From Xanthoparmelia taractica (lineage: Eukaryota > Ascomycota > Lecanoromycetes > Lecanorales > Parmeliaceae), in assembly GCA_033085395.1 (NCBI GenBank), contig JANQBS010000030.1, forward strand, positions 1 through 64,000: DNA of 64,000 bases, in the 5' to 3' direction. The notes under the pieces are model-generated. The model ran no database searches. It was not told the DNA's origin and saw only the letters and a program-made list of their open reading frames with translations. Below, piece after piece: positions 1-11,005 of the stretch; positions within the stretch are counted from its first letter, which is position 1, and every line of letters begins with the position of its first letter. The translations under genes were made by a program, and so were the position numbers.

Positions 1-250
1 TCGAATCTTAAGTCTCTTTTAATTATATAATTTCTTAATATTAAAAGATTTAAATAAAAATATAAAAATATTTTTAAGCATTTTTATAATATTATCAATA
101 ATTAAAAGAGAAGAGTTAAGCTTATACGAGTCTATAATATTATTCGTAATTATAAGCGCTATTCTTATTAAGAAAAAAAGTGTAGAAAGAAAATTTTAGA
201 AGATATTAGAATATTATTAATGTTAAAGAATTATCTAGAAAAAAGAGCTT

Positions 251-372
251 TAAAGATAATCGCTAGAATTATAATTAGAATAAAGATTCGAACTTAGATA
301 ATTATTAAAGTGTTAATTATAGAGATTTAAACTTAGATAATTATTAGAGTATTTATTAGAATAGAAATTCGA
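251..372. repeat. Degenerate ~39-bp tandem repeat
   Basis: The words ACTTAGATAATTATTA at 292 and ACTTAGATAATTATTA again at 331 are 39 bp apart, and both are followed by similar A/T spacers. A related third unit starts at about 371 (GAACTCG in place of GAACTTAG) and a weaker one precedes at about 251. The copies differ mainly by A/G and C/T changes. Confidence 0.55.
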
Positions 373-383
373 ACTCGCGTAGA

Positions 384-704
384 AAGAAATCTAATTAATA
401 TATTTACGGGTCGGAAAGATGTGATATATTTAATGGTATGGAACTAGTTTTTCGAATACCATACCGAAAGGTATGGGATATCCCATACTCCCATTGAGTT
501 TTTAATAAATATATTACGTATTATTTTTTTATATTCTAAAAATACGTAAAAAGCTTAAGCGAACGCTTATGTAATTATAAAATTCTATAAATAGATTAAA
601 AAGATATAATTTTTTAAAAAAAGTTTAAAAAAAGTTAAAAACGACTATGTTCAACAGATACCACACCTTTCCGACCCGTACCTATATTAAATTAATAGAT
701 TTCT
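384..704. mobile_element. Small TIR (MITE-like) element with TA flanks
   Basis: The left arm reads CGGGTCGGAAAGATGTGATAT from 407. The reverse complement of the right arm, ending at 678, reads CGGGTCGGAAAGGTGTGGTAT. The two match at 19 of 21 bases, and both differences are A versus G, as RIP would produce. Both ends are flanked directly by TA (405-406 and 679-680), the target duplication of Tc1/mariner-Fot1/pogo elements. Weaker inverted similarity (GAAATCTA-TTAAT) continues outward to about 384 and 704, so either the true ends lie further out or the element sits in a larger palindrome. The interior (about 270 bp) has no transposase ORF but contains a small hairpin around 466-491. Non-autonomous status is inferred. 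Confidence 0.6.
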
Positions 705-2879
705 TACGAGATCTTCGAAGTTAATACTGAAGATTCTACACTTATTATTATAAATAGTTATAGATTATTTAAATTCGATCGAGAGCGATTCTAATCTTCT
801 TCTTCTTCTTTTATTTTTTTTATATTTCTATTTATAATTTAGAATTTCTTTAAGTAAAAAATTATATAATTAAATAATCTCTATTTCAAGATCGCGTTAT
901 TCGCGAAGCTTGTTTAAAATAGTTAGAAACTCTTTAGAATTCGTATTAACTTATTAAATTAGCTTATTTTTAAATAACTATATTTTAGGCGAAGATAAGA
1001 TTCTTAAGCGCGTGAAAAGTATTTCTAGATAATATAGATACTCGTCGATTTAAAGTATTTTTAAGATAATATTTTAGATTAAGAAATAGCGTAGAATAAA
1101 TTACGAAATCTATACTCGTCTAAGAATCTTTCGCGCCTTACTTCGTACTATAAGATATTCTATAAAGACTATAAATGGTGATTAAGTATATAATATTAAG
1201 ATATCGTTTGAATTTTTAAAAAAATAATAATTTTCTTTAATTTTTTAAATAGAATTAATTTTTTATACGAAATTTACTTGAGTTGAAATTAAAATTAATA
1301 TAGTAAGAATAAACTTAGCTAAATTTATAATAAGTGTTTTAAGCTAATTATAATATAAGTAATAATTATTTAAATAAAGTGTGCTTATAGACGAATAGAC
1401 TTTAGAGAACGCTCTATTAATGCGGGACGTTAAGAAGTAAGTTATATAAGTAATTCTTATTAGCGAATATACACGACTTTAATTATTATATTTATTAATA
1501 ATAAAATAACTAAATCGTACTAAAAATATATCTAGAGTATACTAATTAATAGATTAATCGCGTAAGTTATAATCGCGTCGCGAGATTAAGTATTAAGTAG
1601 ATGTATTGGGTAGATGTTAAGATTATATTAGTTTTATAGTGAGATTCTTTGCGAGAAGCGTGTGTATTCGTTTCTTAATCGTTCGATACGTCGTAAAGAT
1701 TAAAAATCATTAAAATATAGTTCTTTAATCCGCCTAAATAATTAATATAAATTGATTTTAATTATAATACGCTATTAATATTTAATTATAAGAAGACACT
1801 TCGTATAATTTAAAAGCTATCTTACTATAATTTCTTTAATCTCGCTTACTTATAAGTCTTTAGTGATTTCGTATAATTTAGATCTTTTAATAGTACGTTT
1901 ATATAATTTAAGAGATATTAATTCTAAAATAATACGTGTTGATATTTTTTAAAATTGTCGATTATATTATAATTAAATTCTTTTAATTCGCACGTCTTAC
2001 GAGCGTAATAAGAAAGTGAGACTTAATTTAATATTAAGATTATAATTAGATTAAGTTGATAATAGTATATAACGAATAAATTAAGTTTAAGAAGAAACTA
2101 TCTATCTAGAAAGAAATATCTATAAGGAACGTTGAGGCCTGTAGAGGCTAGTCCCGATTGGAAAGGTAAGCCGACTTGGTGTTGCAGACCTATGTGGTCG
2201 TCACACTCGTAATATCATTATTAGCTATTCCGTAATATATATAGTAGATTCAACGTATCTTGCGTTCCCTTACTTATCGAACTTTATATCGACTTTCTTT
2301 ATGATCGTGTTTAAGGCTTTCTATATAAATAGTTTAAGTCGAAATTATAACTTTAGACACTTAACGACCTCGATTATAAAAATCGTAAGACGATAGCGTT
2401 TCTTATTAATAGTATTCTTAGTAGTTAAAAAGAGTCGTTTTATCTCGAAGAATATAATTAGAATAGATAGAAAGTCAATAACTATATGTGATAGAGTTAG
2501 GAATCACGTTCTTTATGCTATATTAGTTTATTATTCAAGCGCTATAGACGTTCTAATATCAATAATATCCTTATCGATATACTTATTATACTTATTTTTA
2601 ATTATTTCATCGTTATCGTTCGCTAGCATTTCCATCTATTATGCTTGAAAGATTAATCTCGGTTTCGTTACTATAGAAGTCGATATAGATATAAGAATAA
2701 CATTAGAAGTATTATAATCGATCTGTTATATTATAATAACTGCTTTCTTAGCAGTAGCAAGGTCTTAGATATATATGTCACGGCCTGAAACACTAGCTAG
2801 ATTGCAGCCCTCAGGCCTGCTACAGTATTATTACATATTATTCAAAACTGCTAGTGGACCAGTTGATTTTCAGGTTTAA

Positions 2880-3938
2880 ATCACACCAACTACCAATTGC
2901 CAGAACCCAAACTGCACCGTCAACTACAAAAACCAACTGATTCAACTGTTGGTGGAGCAGTTAGTTGGTGCACCATCGCCAGCACTGGATTACCCAGATT
3001 GCACATCTTATATCTTGATCGTCAGAACATTCACAGCGGGCGAATATGTCCGCGTAAGAAACACCATAAATGTCAGCCGAGGGTCAGTTCATTCTGATCA
3101 CTGGACTCCCTTCAAGGAACGGCAAATCCGGATATCAGTGGATCCAACACAACCCCTTGCAAACATATTCAACGAGTTCCGGCTTCGGACTCTCCAGCCT
3201 CCAGGTCATAATAATTGTCATACGATCATATTGTCCAATAGCCAGACCTCCAACGAAGATCATATCTGTCAGCATGAATATAACCCGGGAGTCGTAGGCA
3301 TTGTCCACATGAAACCAAAGGAAGGCCGGGACCATTCTGGATGGTGCAAGATTCAGTGGATCACGTTCGGTTTTGACGAAGATGTCAACCCTGTCATCCG
3401 ACTGGCCAACAAAATGTACTCTCAATGGTTTTTGAATGCATTTGAACATGCTGTGGCGTCTGGGAACGAGTCTGGGGAACATCAGCAACTCATGGAGACC
3501 TGTAAGGAGGCTATAAACAATAAGTGGGATACGATGGAAAGAAGATTGAATAGTGATCATATGTGGATCTCTAAAAAGCCTGATATACTGTCACACGGAG
3601 CCTTGCTCATCACTGTAGACGGGCAATATGGAATTCGTGGACGAGTCATCGCGGATTTGAGTTTGAAATTATCTGTTCAGTTGCAGTCGTTTTGTAGTCC
3701 GGCCAGCAGTCTCACTGCGGACGCCGAAGACAGTGGACTGCCTCTGAGTCCTACGGGAATTTGGACTGTGGAAATTGCGGGGGCGGATGGAGAATCTGCG
3801 GAGGAGAAGGAGTCTCGTTCTAAGCCAAGAAACATCGCACTTTTGGTTTTCCTCTGTCTTGTCTTTGTTTTCATAGTTATTGGCGTAGTCGTTAAACAGG
3901 TTCTGGCTAATTTTAAGTACGAATCTAGCGAGGAGTGA
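2880..3938 (+). CDS. Orphan single-pass membrane protein, 5' end missing
   Basis: The frame is open from 2880 to the stop at 3938 (about 352 codons). I do not recognise the family. The N-terminal part has spaced cysteines (NCQNPNC, then YPDC), which suggests a secreted or luminal face. Near the C-terminus there is one strong hydrophobic segment (ALLVFLCLVFVFIVIGVVV) followed by a short polar tail. No in-frame ATG exists before the middle of the protein: the codon at 2949 is TTG, and an in-frame TAA lies at 2877. Either an upstream exon splices in (CAG at 2901-2903 could be an acceptor), or the 5' end has been destroyed by the adjoining AT-rich block. Predicted topology is type I. No function is proposed. 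Confidence 0.5.
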   Translation: MTPTTNCQNPNCTVNYKNQLIQLLVEQLVGAPSPALDYPDCTSYILIVRTFTAGEYVRVRNTINVSRGSVHSDHWTPFKERQIRISVDPTQPLANIFNEFRLRTLQPPGHNNCHTIILSNSQTSNEDHICQHEYNPGVVGIVHMKPKEGRDHSGWCKIQWITFGFDEDVNPVIRLANKMYSQWFLNAFEHAVASGNESGEHQQLMETCKEAINNKWDTMERRLNSDHMWISKKPDILSHGALLITVDGQYGIRGRVIADLSLKLSVQLQSFCSPASSLTADAEDSGLPLSPTGIWTVEIAGADGESAEEKESRSKPRNIALLVFLCLVFVFIVIGVVVKQVLANFKYESSEE

Positions 3939-4540
3939 AAGTGGAATGGACCAGCGTTGCCCCAGGGCTAAAGTAGAAATGGGCTTTGTGCAAATCCTAC
4001 ATTATACATACTAAGCAAAGAACTAAGAAGCACAAAGCAGGGCAAATGTCCCGTCGTTCATCGCGAGTCCCGTCATGACTACGATGCCTTTATCTGCCAG
4101 AAAGGCAACAAGCTTATCCTACTCTAGCCAAGCGGATCCTCCGAACACCTCCTTTGGGAGGTGAAAGGAAGTCTGGCTAACACTATCGATGAAATCTATG
4201 TTTGAGTCCTAATGCAAATTTCGTCGCGGAGGTGCATGGGCAGTGCTTGGAGGGCTACTGTATGCTGCACATCGAGTCGAAACTCTTCGACTCAGACCTT
4301 TCCGACGTTGCAGCTACGGACCATTTTCTAAGATTACCTCCAACCATGAAGAAGAATTTCCCAAGAGTGATTGAAAGCCACAGGGCACAGGGAAACTGCA
4401 GGGTAGAAAAAACCACGTGGATTGGAGGAAAGGTGCTCGGGATTAACCATCTCAGACTTACGGAACTAACGGGCCCAACAAGTCAGGGATATGGAAACGA
4501 TATATCAGAGCGCCTTCTGCAGCGCCTACCTAAAACAATC
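3939..4540. other. Spacer without a recognised gene
   Basis: A plus-strand frame of 128 codons (4202-4588) begins at TTG and resembles nothing I know. It overlaps the tail of the AMP-binding relic on the other strand. Nothing else was seen. Confidence 0.4.
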
Positions 4541-5740
4541 CTAAGCCATCCGAAGTTGACGATGGTTGATGACAACTCGTCTTGCTAATAATGATATTTT
4601 CCTTGGTCCTTCCCGCTCCGTGTTCCAGATGTGCCCGGTGACCGGTACGAAACCATCCGTCCTCCGTGAAAGCTTCTCTTCTTGCGGAAGGATTGACGTA
4701 GTATGTCCTTGAAAGACAACTGGCTCAAAGTTCCCTACTTCGCCTGTACTGTATGTGGTACGGGTAGGCAGGTTGGTGTGGGTTGTGACGCGCATCTCCA
4801 ATTGGGGAATCGGACAATCTAAAGAGGCAAACTCGTACCTATTTGCGATATCATGAGCCGGAAACTTGTGAGAGTAGATGCTGCCAGCGCAAGTTTCTGT
4901 CATACCAAACGCAGGTGCGATGGCTTCGGCTGGTAGGGGACAAAAGCTCAAGCGTTTGGTAAGCACTGCTCCAGTAGCCACCACATTGGCTTCACCTTTC
5001 GATACGAGTGTATATTCACACCCTTGGGTTTTCAACCCCTTCTCCTTCATTGACTTTCCATTGCTTCAAGGCGCTGATGTCCATAGTGTCTGTGTGGTTC
5101 GGATCGGAGGAAACAGAATTGGACAGCGAGCCATTCTGCGATGAAGTCTCGTTCTTGGAGGTCCACAAGGGACGTGTGCCCTCCCTGATTGCATCTTGAG
5201 ACGTTTGGACGTCATCGATCTCTGAGCCTTCTCTAGATGCATTTCTGCCTGCACAAGATCTTACTACTAAGGACTCAGTCGAGTAGAGCTCGGAGAAGAT
5301 CGACACTTATGAATTGGGAAAGAAGGTGCGCTCTCGTTAAAATAATGGGGTCCGGTAAGAAGCCGTGAAGCTGGATCAAATGCTTTCGACGTTGTCCATG
5401 GTCGTTCACCAAAGAAGTGGACAGAGCTGGTAGACGACCTGCCATAATAACTGCCCAAAACCATTCAATATCATCAAGCTGTCGATTAAAATGGAGAAGA
5501 ATAATCGAGCCGGCGCGTACATGGAGAACTTCCTTGATGGTCTGAGCTCTGGTCCGAAATTTGACAAGAAGCTCGTGGTACTGCATACGAATGCAATGTT
5601 CTCGGATATATTTAGGTGGATAGACGACAATGTCTCCTTGCGAGGCTGCAGCATAATCGAGCAACTGAGTTAGGTCTTTCGCTTCGGCATTGGGGGTCGC
5701 AGTGAATCCGAAGTTGTGGAATCAGCCATAATGAAAGGGA
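4541..5740 (-). pseudogene. Decayed AMP-binding (acyl-adenylating / NRPS-like) gene
   Basis: Read on the minus strand, two blocks look like an ANL-superfamily adenylation domain. The 5' block (about 5700-5275) contains LLDYAAASQGDIVVYPP, then AGSIILLHFN and WFWAVIMAG, which fits the N-terminal subdomain of fungal acyl-adenylating reductases and synthetases. The 3' block (about 5050-4541) contains the core IAPAFGMTETCAGSIYS, the A5-like motif, and GEVGNF further on. The blocks are in different frames. The stretch between them (5060-5275) lacks the phosphate-binding SGSTG loop expected there, and a stop interrupts the frame just upstream of the first block. Frameshifts plus an apparent internal deletion remove essential residues, so this cannot be functional. 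No reductase or carrier domain is visible downstream. In life such genes often belong to secondary-metabolite clusters. Confidence 0.75.
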
Positions 5741-7254
5741 ACGGTGAGGCCTTTCGAGGGTAAGGCAGTAACTTTCTGTATTAAAATTTGGACGACAGTA
5801 TATATTCCTCACATTGATCGGTTGAAGTCTGCTGCTGTAGAAAATGGAAAAAAGCAAGCAATGCTATTGTACCAGGGCCAAACAGAAGTTGTTCAGTATG
5901 TCCTTTTGACTTCATCTGAGGGCCCGTATGTCAATCTGGCATTTGCTTTTAGCCCAAAAATAAAACGAAGACAACAATACGACAATTCCAGGGTGACATC
6001 CAAGGTGACAGAATCAGTACATCCGTCCAAATCCATCTTCAAAGCAGCAGGCGGCAGTGACTTTCTTATCTCGCTCACTGAACGTTGCCGCGGCTGGCGG
6101 GGGACAGCAAAGCCTGCACACCCAAATCTACCAACGAAAGATCCGTGCACGATCTTTCTACTCTGTGGTGAGGGGAAAATAGTAGGAGGAGGATTCTCCA
6201 CCGCAACTATAGCGTTTTGAAAGTGGCATTGATAGAAGTATTCGGAATGACAAAGTGCCTGGTGTGTGCAGGCTTGTCTGCCAGCAGTGACAAACCTCGC
6301 AGCAACCTGCCGATTTGGCAGATCACTGTAGCGTTCCTCCTCGGACCTTGGACCCAGTATTCGAATAGAGATACAAAGCGCAGCGCCTTCAACAGATATG
6401 CCGTCTGCCTGAGATTAAAAAGTTCAGTCACAGGCAGGGTCCGCGATATGATAAGCAGATGGCGCCACCTCCCCATCCACTTTTGACCATCACACTGCAG
6501 CACAGAAGCATCGTACCTCCTCATGATGGCCATGTTGCGCTGCACCTCGCAGTGCCGTAAGGAAAGATCCTGTGGTGTGTTCATGGCTAGCATCGAAACT
6601 GATCCAAGCTTCCTTTTGTTTTGGCCTTTTATACCAAAATTATTGGGCTGGTACATTTCCTGGAGACGCACGATCAGGCGTTGTGGACACCCGAGACACC
6701 AGGCTTGAAAATCTTTGACTCGTGGTCACTGCCGCCGTAGCGTCCATTGACAGTTGCTCCAAGACTTCCAGCTTGGTCTGCCTGCGGGAGCCTATTGATA
6801 AGCCGGTTGAACTCAAGCACTTGAGATGGAAAGCCTATACCCTTTCATCTCCTGGACCCGGCCACGATGCCGTTACGATTTCGCGAATCTATCAGCCTTT
6901 TCTATGGCCCCGGATCTACTATTTGACTTTGCTGTGACGTTTACTGTGAGTCCCGGGGACCCTTAGCGAAGGACCTTGGAGTCAGCGATGAGAGATCTCT
7001 TCCGTTCCTGCCTTGATGCAAGCTGGCTGTGGAGCTGGATTACTATATATCCTTCCATTAGGAGATCTGTTCAAGAGGAGAGAGCATTCACTCTGGCCCT
7101 CGAATTCGTCACAGCTACTCTTTAGTGAGAATGAGCAAACCTAGAGACAACTTTGCAGCTGAACCTTGGCATAGGATCAGCATCAGTATCACCGACTCCT
7201 TATCGATCTTCAATCTTTTTTTATTTTCTCACTTCAATCACATCAGTGACTCCG
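5741..7254. other. Spacer without a recognised gene
   Basis: Only short frames (60-160 codons) on both strands, none with recognisable motifs or plausible splice connections. It lies between two gene relics and may hold more decayed sequence. From about 7130 the composition becomes pyrimidine-rich and leads into the MFS relic. Confidence 0.4.
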
Positions 7255-8220
7255 CTATCGATGGTACCCGTGGTTGCCAGCTTGGCCCCTCCCTCTAGAC
7301 GGTGCAACGGCCATCTCTACCATAGTTTCTGATCTTCTCGAGACTGTGCGTACTTATTGCGCGGATCTTGTCTGGCATTGTAACTCAATACACCGGTTGG
7401 CGAAATGTTTACTGGATCGCACTCGGGTTTCAATACCTTATCTTTCTTCAGCTTTGGCTGTTCATGCCAGACTAATCCGTCAGTCAATCCGGACGGGTTG
7501 AACTACCTCAAGCTGTTATAGAGTATCGTCCGATTTATCACTCACGAGCCACTTCTAACACAGGCCTATTTAGTCAGATTTCTTACTTTCGCCATATGCA
7601 CCTCTTTTTGGACGACGCTCAAGTTCCTGTTAGCTTCTCCGCCCTATCGCTACTCTAGTCTTATCATTAATCTCTTCGCATTCATTAGCATAGCAGGGAT
7701 ATATATTGGGCCATTGTTTGCGCGTTACATAAGCAACAGATCTCCACCACTATACTCGGTATTTCTAGCAAATTAACCTATCTCGGTAGCGTTATCATTG
7801 ACACGTACACTGGCACCTCCACGGTCGGAGGTCCTACCCTGCAGGCTTTTGCCATTGGCTTGGGGCTGCAGATGAGCCAGATCGCTCAACGAAGCGCTAC
7901 TCAAGAGATTGCACCTTCAGCACGTAACGAAATCAACACCGCACGCATACATGGTTAGTCTTACTTGCGGACAGCTTATGGGAACGGCTGCTGGAAACCA
8001 TTCTCTATGCTCAAAGAAGGCGGCTGGATCAGAAGGGGAAATTGCAAGCCTCGATGTCGTTGGAGCCTCACTGCTCATCTGCCTTGCTCGAGGTCTGTGG
8101 GAGACCGACCGCCTGGATGGGATGGGGAGGTGGTTGGAGTCTCAAAAGATGAGCGAGGGGTCATCAGGCCGACGGAAAACAGCGAGAGGACGCAAGATAT
8201 TTTTGAAGTAGACTAGATCA
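7255..8220 (+). pseudogene. Decayed MFS permease
   Basis: Translating several frames of the plus strand gives consecutive pieces of a fungal major-facilitator permease of about 400 residues. From about 7565 there is TSFWTTLKFLLASPPYRYSS, then INLFAFISIAGIYIGPLFARY. After a frameshift near 7760 comes GGPTLQAFAIGLGLQMSQIA followed by SARNEINTA. After another shift near 7945 comes CGQLMGTAAGN, and finally GASLLICLARG around 8065-8100. Order and spacing match the C-terminal half of the family (TM6-TM12), but at least two frameshifts and several stops break it. The N-terminal half is barely recognisable. It follows the AMP-binding relic, so a lost metabolite cluster is possible but unproven. Confidence 0.7.
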
Positions 8221-8617
8221 GAGGTGACATGTCCTCGGACATCGAAGGCGGCATGGTCGGAGATGATGCTTGTAGCAAGAGGGCGATGAAATCTCTCCAG
8301 CACTAAGTCATACCCATGGCACAGAAAGACTGATGAAGGTGATTAGGAATCTTCAAAGGGGGTCTGAGTGAAAAACATCAACTGTCGTCCATGGTCCAAT
8401 CAATACTGGGAAAAGCGTGCTAAGTAAAATTGCATGAACAGACCTGCACTCCCCCAGAACAGAGTCTAACATCCACCAATCTATAATGCGCCATGATTCT
8501 ACTCAACTACCTTAATGAAGGTAATCAGAAAATCTCAAACAAGACAAAGATGGCAATTGGCGAGGCTGCAGTACATAAAATGGCTTGAATAGATTCTCAC
8601 GTTCCTCCACAACAGTG
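8221..8617. other. Spacer with a faint diverged tandem duplication
   Basis: Sequence near 8331 (GATGAAGGTGATTAGGAATCT) resembles sequence near 8513 (TAATGAAGGTAATCAGAAAATCT), with loosely similar text following each for about 150 bp. This is a weak, old duplication running into the 3' end of the rhodopsin-like gene. No gene was recognised here. Confidence 0.25.
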
Positions 8618-10084
8618 CTAAAGTCCATCAGTCCGGCGTGCGTTATTATTCTGCCCACTTTGCAATTCCGGATGTGCTGACGATTTGACCCCAATTTTGG
8701 TCACCACTTTAATGTTGTTCGAATTTGATTCGGAGGCTGTGTCCCGCGCTGAGTCCGTGTCAGATCCCGCTTCGACTTCTACTACGCTGGCTGGCATCAT
8801 GGTAATCCTATCTCGACTCTCAGATAGCGTGGTCTGGGGTATCGAATATGGAGAAGGACTCTTCTTCCCGAAACTCTGCTGTGCGCTCTCCTTCAGCGGA
8901 CCCAGGCGATAGCTGTTTGCTTGCCGGGACTGGATAGATTCCTTCCCCAATGTCACACGATGATGGATTCGTGCGACAAAAGGGTATATCATGGGAATAT
9001 TACTAACGCAGACCGCAATACAAGACTCACGGCACGACCACGCACCTGCTTGCTGAGCCCCGCTCGGGCCAGACTAGATTACCATTAGTGTTGCGGTGAT
9101 ATTAAGCACATCAGAAAAAGCGTACCGTAATGATCAATACGCACCGGAGAAATCCGGCTGTAGTAGCAAAGAGTCCACCGGTAAACATAGCGACAAGACC
9201 AAGCTTCTTCTTTGTCGGAAGGCGCGCCTTCAACACCATCTAAAAGATTGTTTATCAAAACGGATGTTGTTTTCCAAAACGCGACAAAGAGACTCACAGG
9301 TAACGGGATATACATCAAATAGAAGTCGGTGGAAACATTTAAGACTATCAGGGTGTATATTGAAGGGAACGAATGAGCCGGGTGACAGAATCCTGAGATT
9401 TTCGATTAAACCGAAAAACTCCGGAGGGTAAGATCTTGAAGGCTGACGCACTCCCTGGGTCTGGATAGATCTGCCAGTGTTTTTGCACCGGAGAGCAGGC
9501 AAACAGTTCCACGCATATGACAGTTAGAAAGGTGATAGGGAGCAGGTAGGCCCCTATTTTAACACGGATAGTCATACTTCCGACTTTGTTACTGAGAGAA
9601 TTCCGTTTAGCTTGCACCTATTTGGAAGTTGCTGGAAAGCTCATTCAGTAGGGCGAACTTACATCAGGCGTGCATAGAAACAGAGCATGCATATCTTCAG
9701 AGTCCAAAGGAGCACTGTGTAGACTATCCAGCCCATTAATTGAGTCTTAGAGCCTGATACTCTATCATGATACTCTTGGGAGCCTGGATTAAGAGCCGCT
9801 CTCTCCTCTTCCGTCATCGTGCCGTTTGTAAGCCCCTTGTAAACAACAACATAGTATGCGGCGACGGTTTCGGCGGAGTACAAGCACTAATTTTTACTCA
9901 GTCAGTGCTCTTCTTTGTATCAGACAAAATGAAAGAAGCTCACCCCGGCCACGGCCATCAAGTAATCATCCAATTGAAGTTGGTGGATTCCAAGAAGTGA
10001 TATCCGAGAGATAAGACGTAGCAAGATAACGATTAGTGAAATGCCGAGCAGACTGAAAGCCTCGGCGGTTGAGTTTTCGGCCAT
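8618..10084 (-). CDS. Rhodopsin-like seven-TM membrane protein (fungal PTH11-related type)
   Basis: Six exons on the minus strand: 10084-9944, 9886-9663, 9591-9452, 9392-9298, 9239-9126 and 9073-8618. All introns are GT-AG and 52-71 bp, and phases are consistent, giving 389 aa. The product fits the fungal rhodopsin-domain integral membrane family: hydrophobic start (AFSLLGISLIVILLRLISR), the DDY motif after TM1, LCFYARL after TM3, CSPVQKHW and PDPG before TM5, LNVSTDFYLMYIPLP, LVAMFTGGLFATTAGFLR and WSCRES near TM7. It has a long, Ser/Thr-rich cytosolic tail of about 120 residues. Some relatives (PTH11) sense surfaces during plant infection, but most have no known ligand and this one's role is unknown. 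It appears intact although its neighbours are decayed. Confidence 0.85.
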
Positions 10085-11005
10085 ACTCTCCGGTACACTT
10101 CTATGACAGCTGCTCTGGGTGGGAGAATGTTCGTGATATGATAGCAAGCTTGATTTTAGATGGCTCAAGTAGAAGATCAGAAGTTGGAAGAAGTAACAAT
10201 GAGGTTTACTGTCGAAGTATGTTGATCTATTCTTTTGTCTTGAGGCAGCAAGTGAAAGTCTTTATGTATATATTAAAATTAGTGACTGGTCTTTGGGTCA
10301 CCAGACGACCGCCCCTTAAAAGCGGCCATTAAGAGTCCTTGATTAGACGCCTTAGCATGGCGCATGTCAACATGTGTGCTGCGACGTGTGCATCGCGATC
10401 CATAGGCACCTGAAACTACGACAGGTAGCGTCGTAGGCCTTGGGCCGCACCTCATTAGGTGATCCCCCTCCCTCCGTCATATGAAGGTGCTAGCCGGCAG
10501 GCGAGAAAGCAGCTTGAGATATGATCCTTGGCGCGGGAATGAGCAAAAATGTTCCTTCTAGCCAAGGAAAAATCCTCTTGACGAGTCTCATTGAGGGAAT
10601 GCGAGGACAGCTTGGCTCTGTTTAGTGTCGATCGAACAGACTGAGTTATCCAGTAATGGAGTGTTCGCTGCAATGCGGCTTGTAATGCTGCATGCACCAC
10701 CCTCGAGAAGTTTTGTGTTAAAGGACTGAAGCGTAACGAGTGGACGCAGTCTTAAGTGTTTGACACGCCGTGGTCTTGCTACCTGCAGAGTACCTCATCC
10801 GTGGACGGAACTCTCTCTTCCTTCGCGGGGTGGGGGGAGGGGGTCAACGCATAAAATCCCTCACATTCTTATTGAAGTAGTCGGATCCGTTGCTTACAAA
10901 ACATTGGCCCTGATCTGCATCAAGATTTTGTTTGGCGATACTAGGCTGCAGCAGGCTCCCTGAACCCGGAAAACATTATCGCCAAGGAGCGTCTAAATTC
11001 TCACA
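10085..11005. other. Spacer upstream of the rhodopsin-like gene
   Basis: It contains the promoter of the rhodopsin-like gene and only short chance frames. A G-run (GGGGTGGGGGGAGGGGG) lies at about 10827-10843. No RNA gene or mobile-element motif was seen. Confidence 0.4.

Larger units (their letters stand above)
1..2879. repeat. AT-rich, RIP-like gene-free block
   Basis: Nearly the whole stretch consists of A, T and TpA-rich words, with no open frame over about 60 codons. A few GC-richer islands survive (around 2130-2215 and 2765-2825). Composition changes abruptly near 2880, where coding-like sequence begins. In filamentous ascomycetes this pattern is typical of transposon copies degraded by repeat-induced point mutation (C to T, giving TpA excess). 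I infer a dead transposon array but cannot name a family, because no reverse transcriptase, integrase or transposase motif survives. The inverted-repeat element and tandem repeat inside it are listed separately. Confidence 0.8.
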
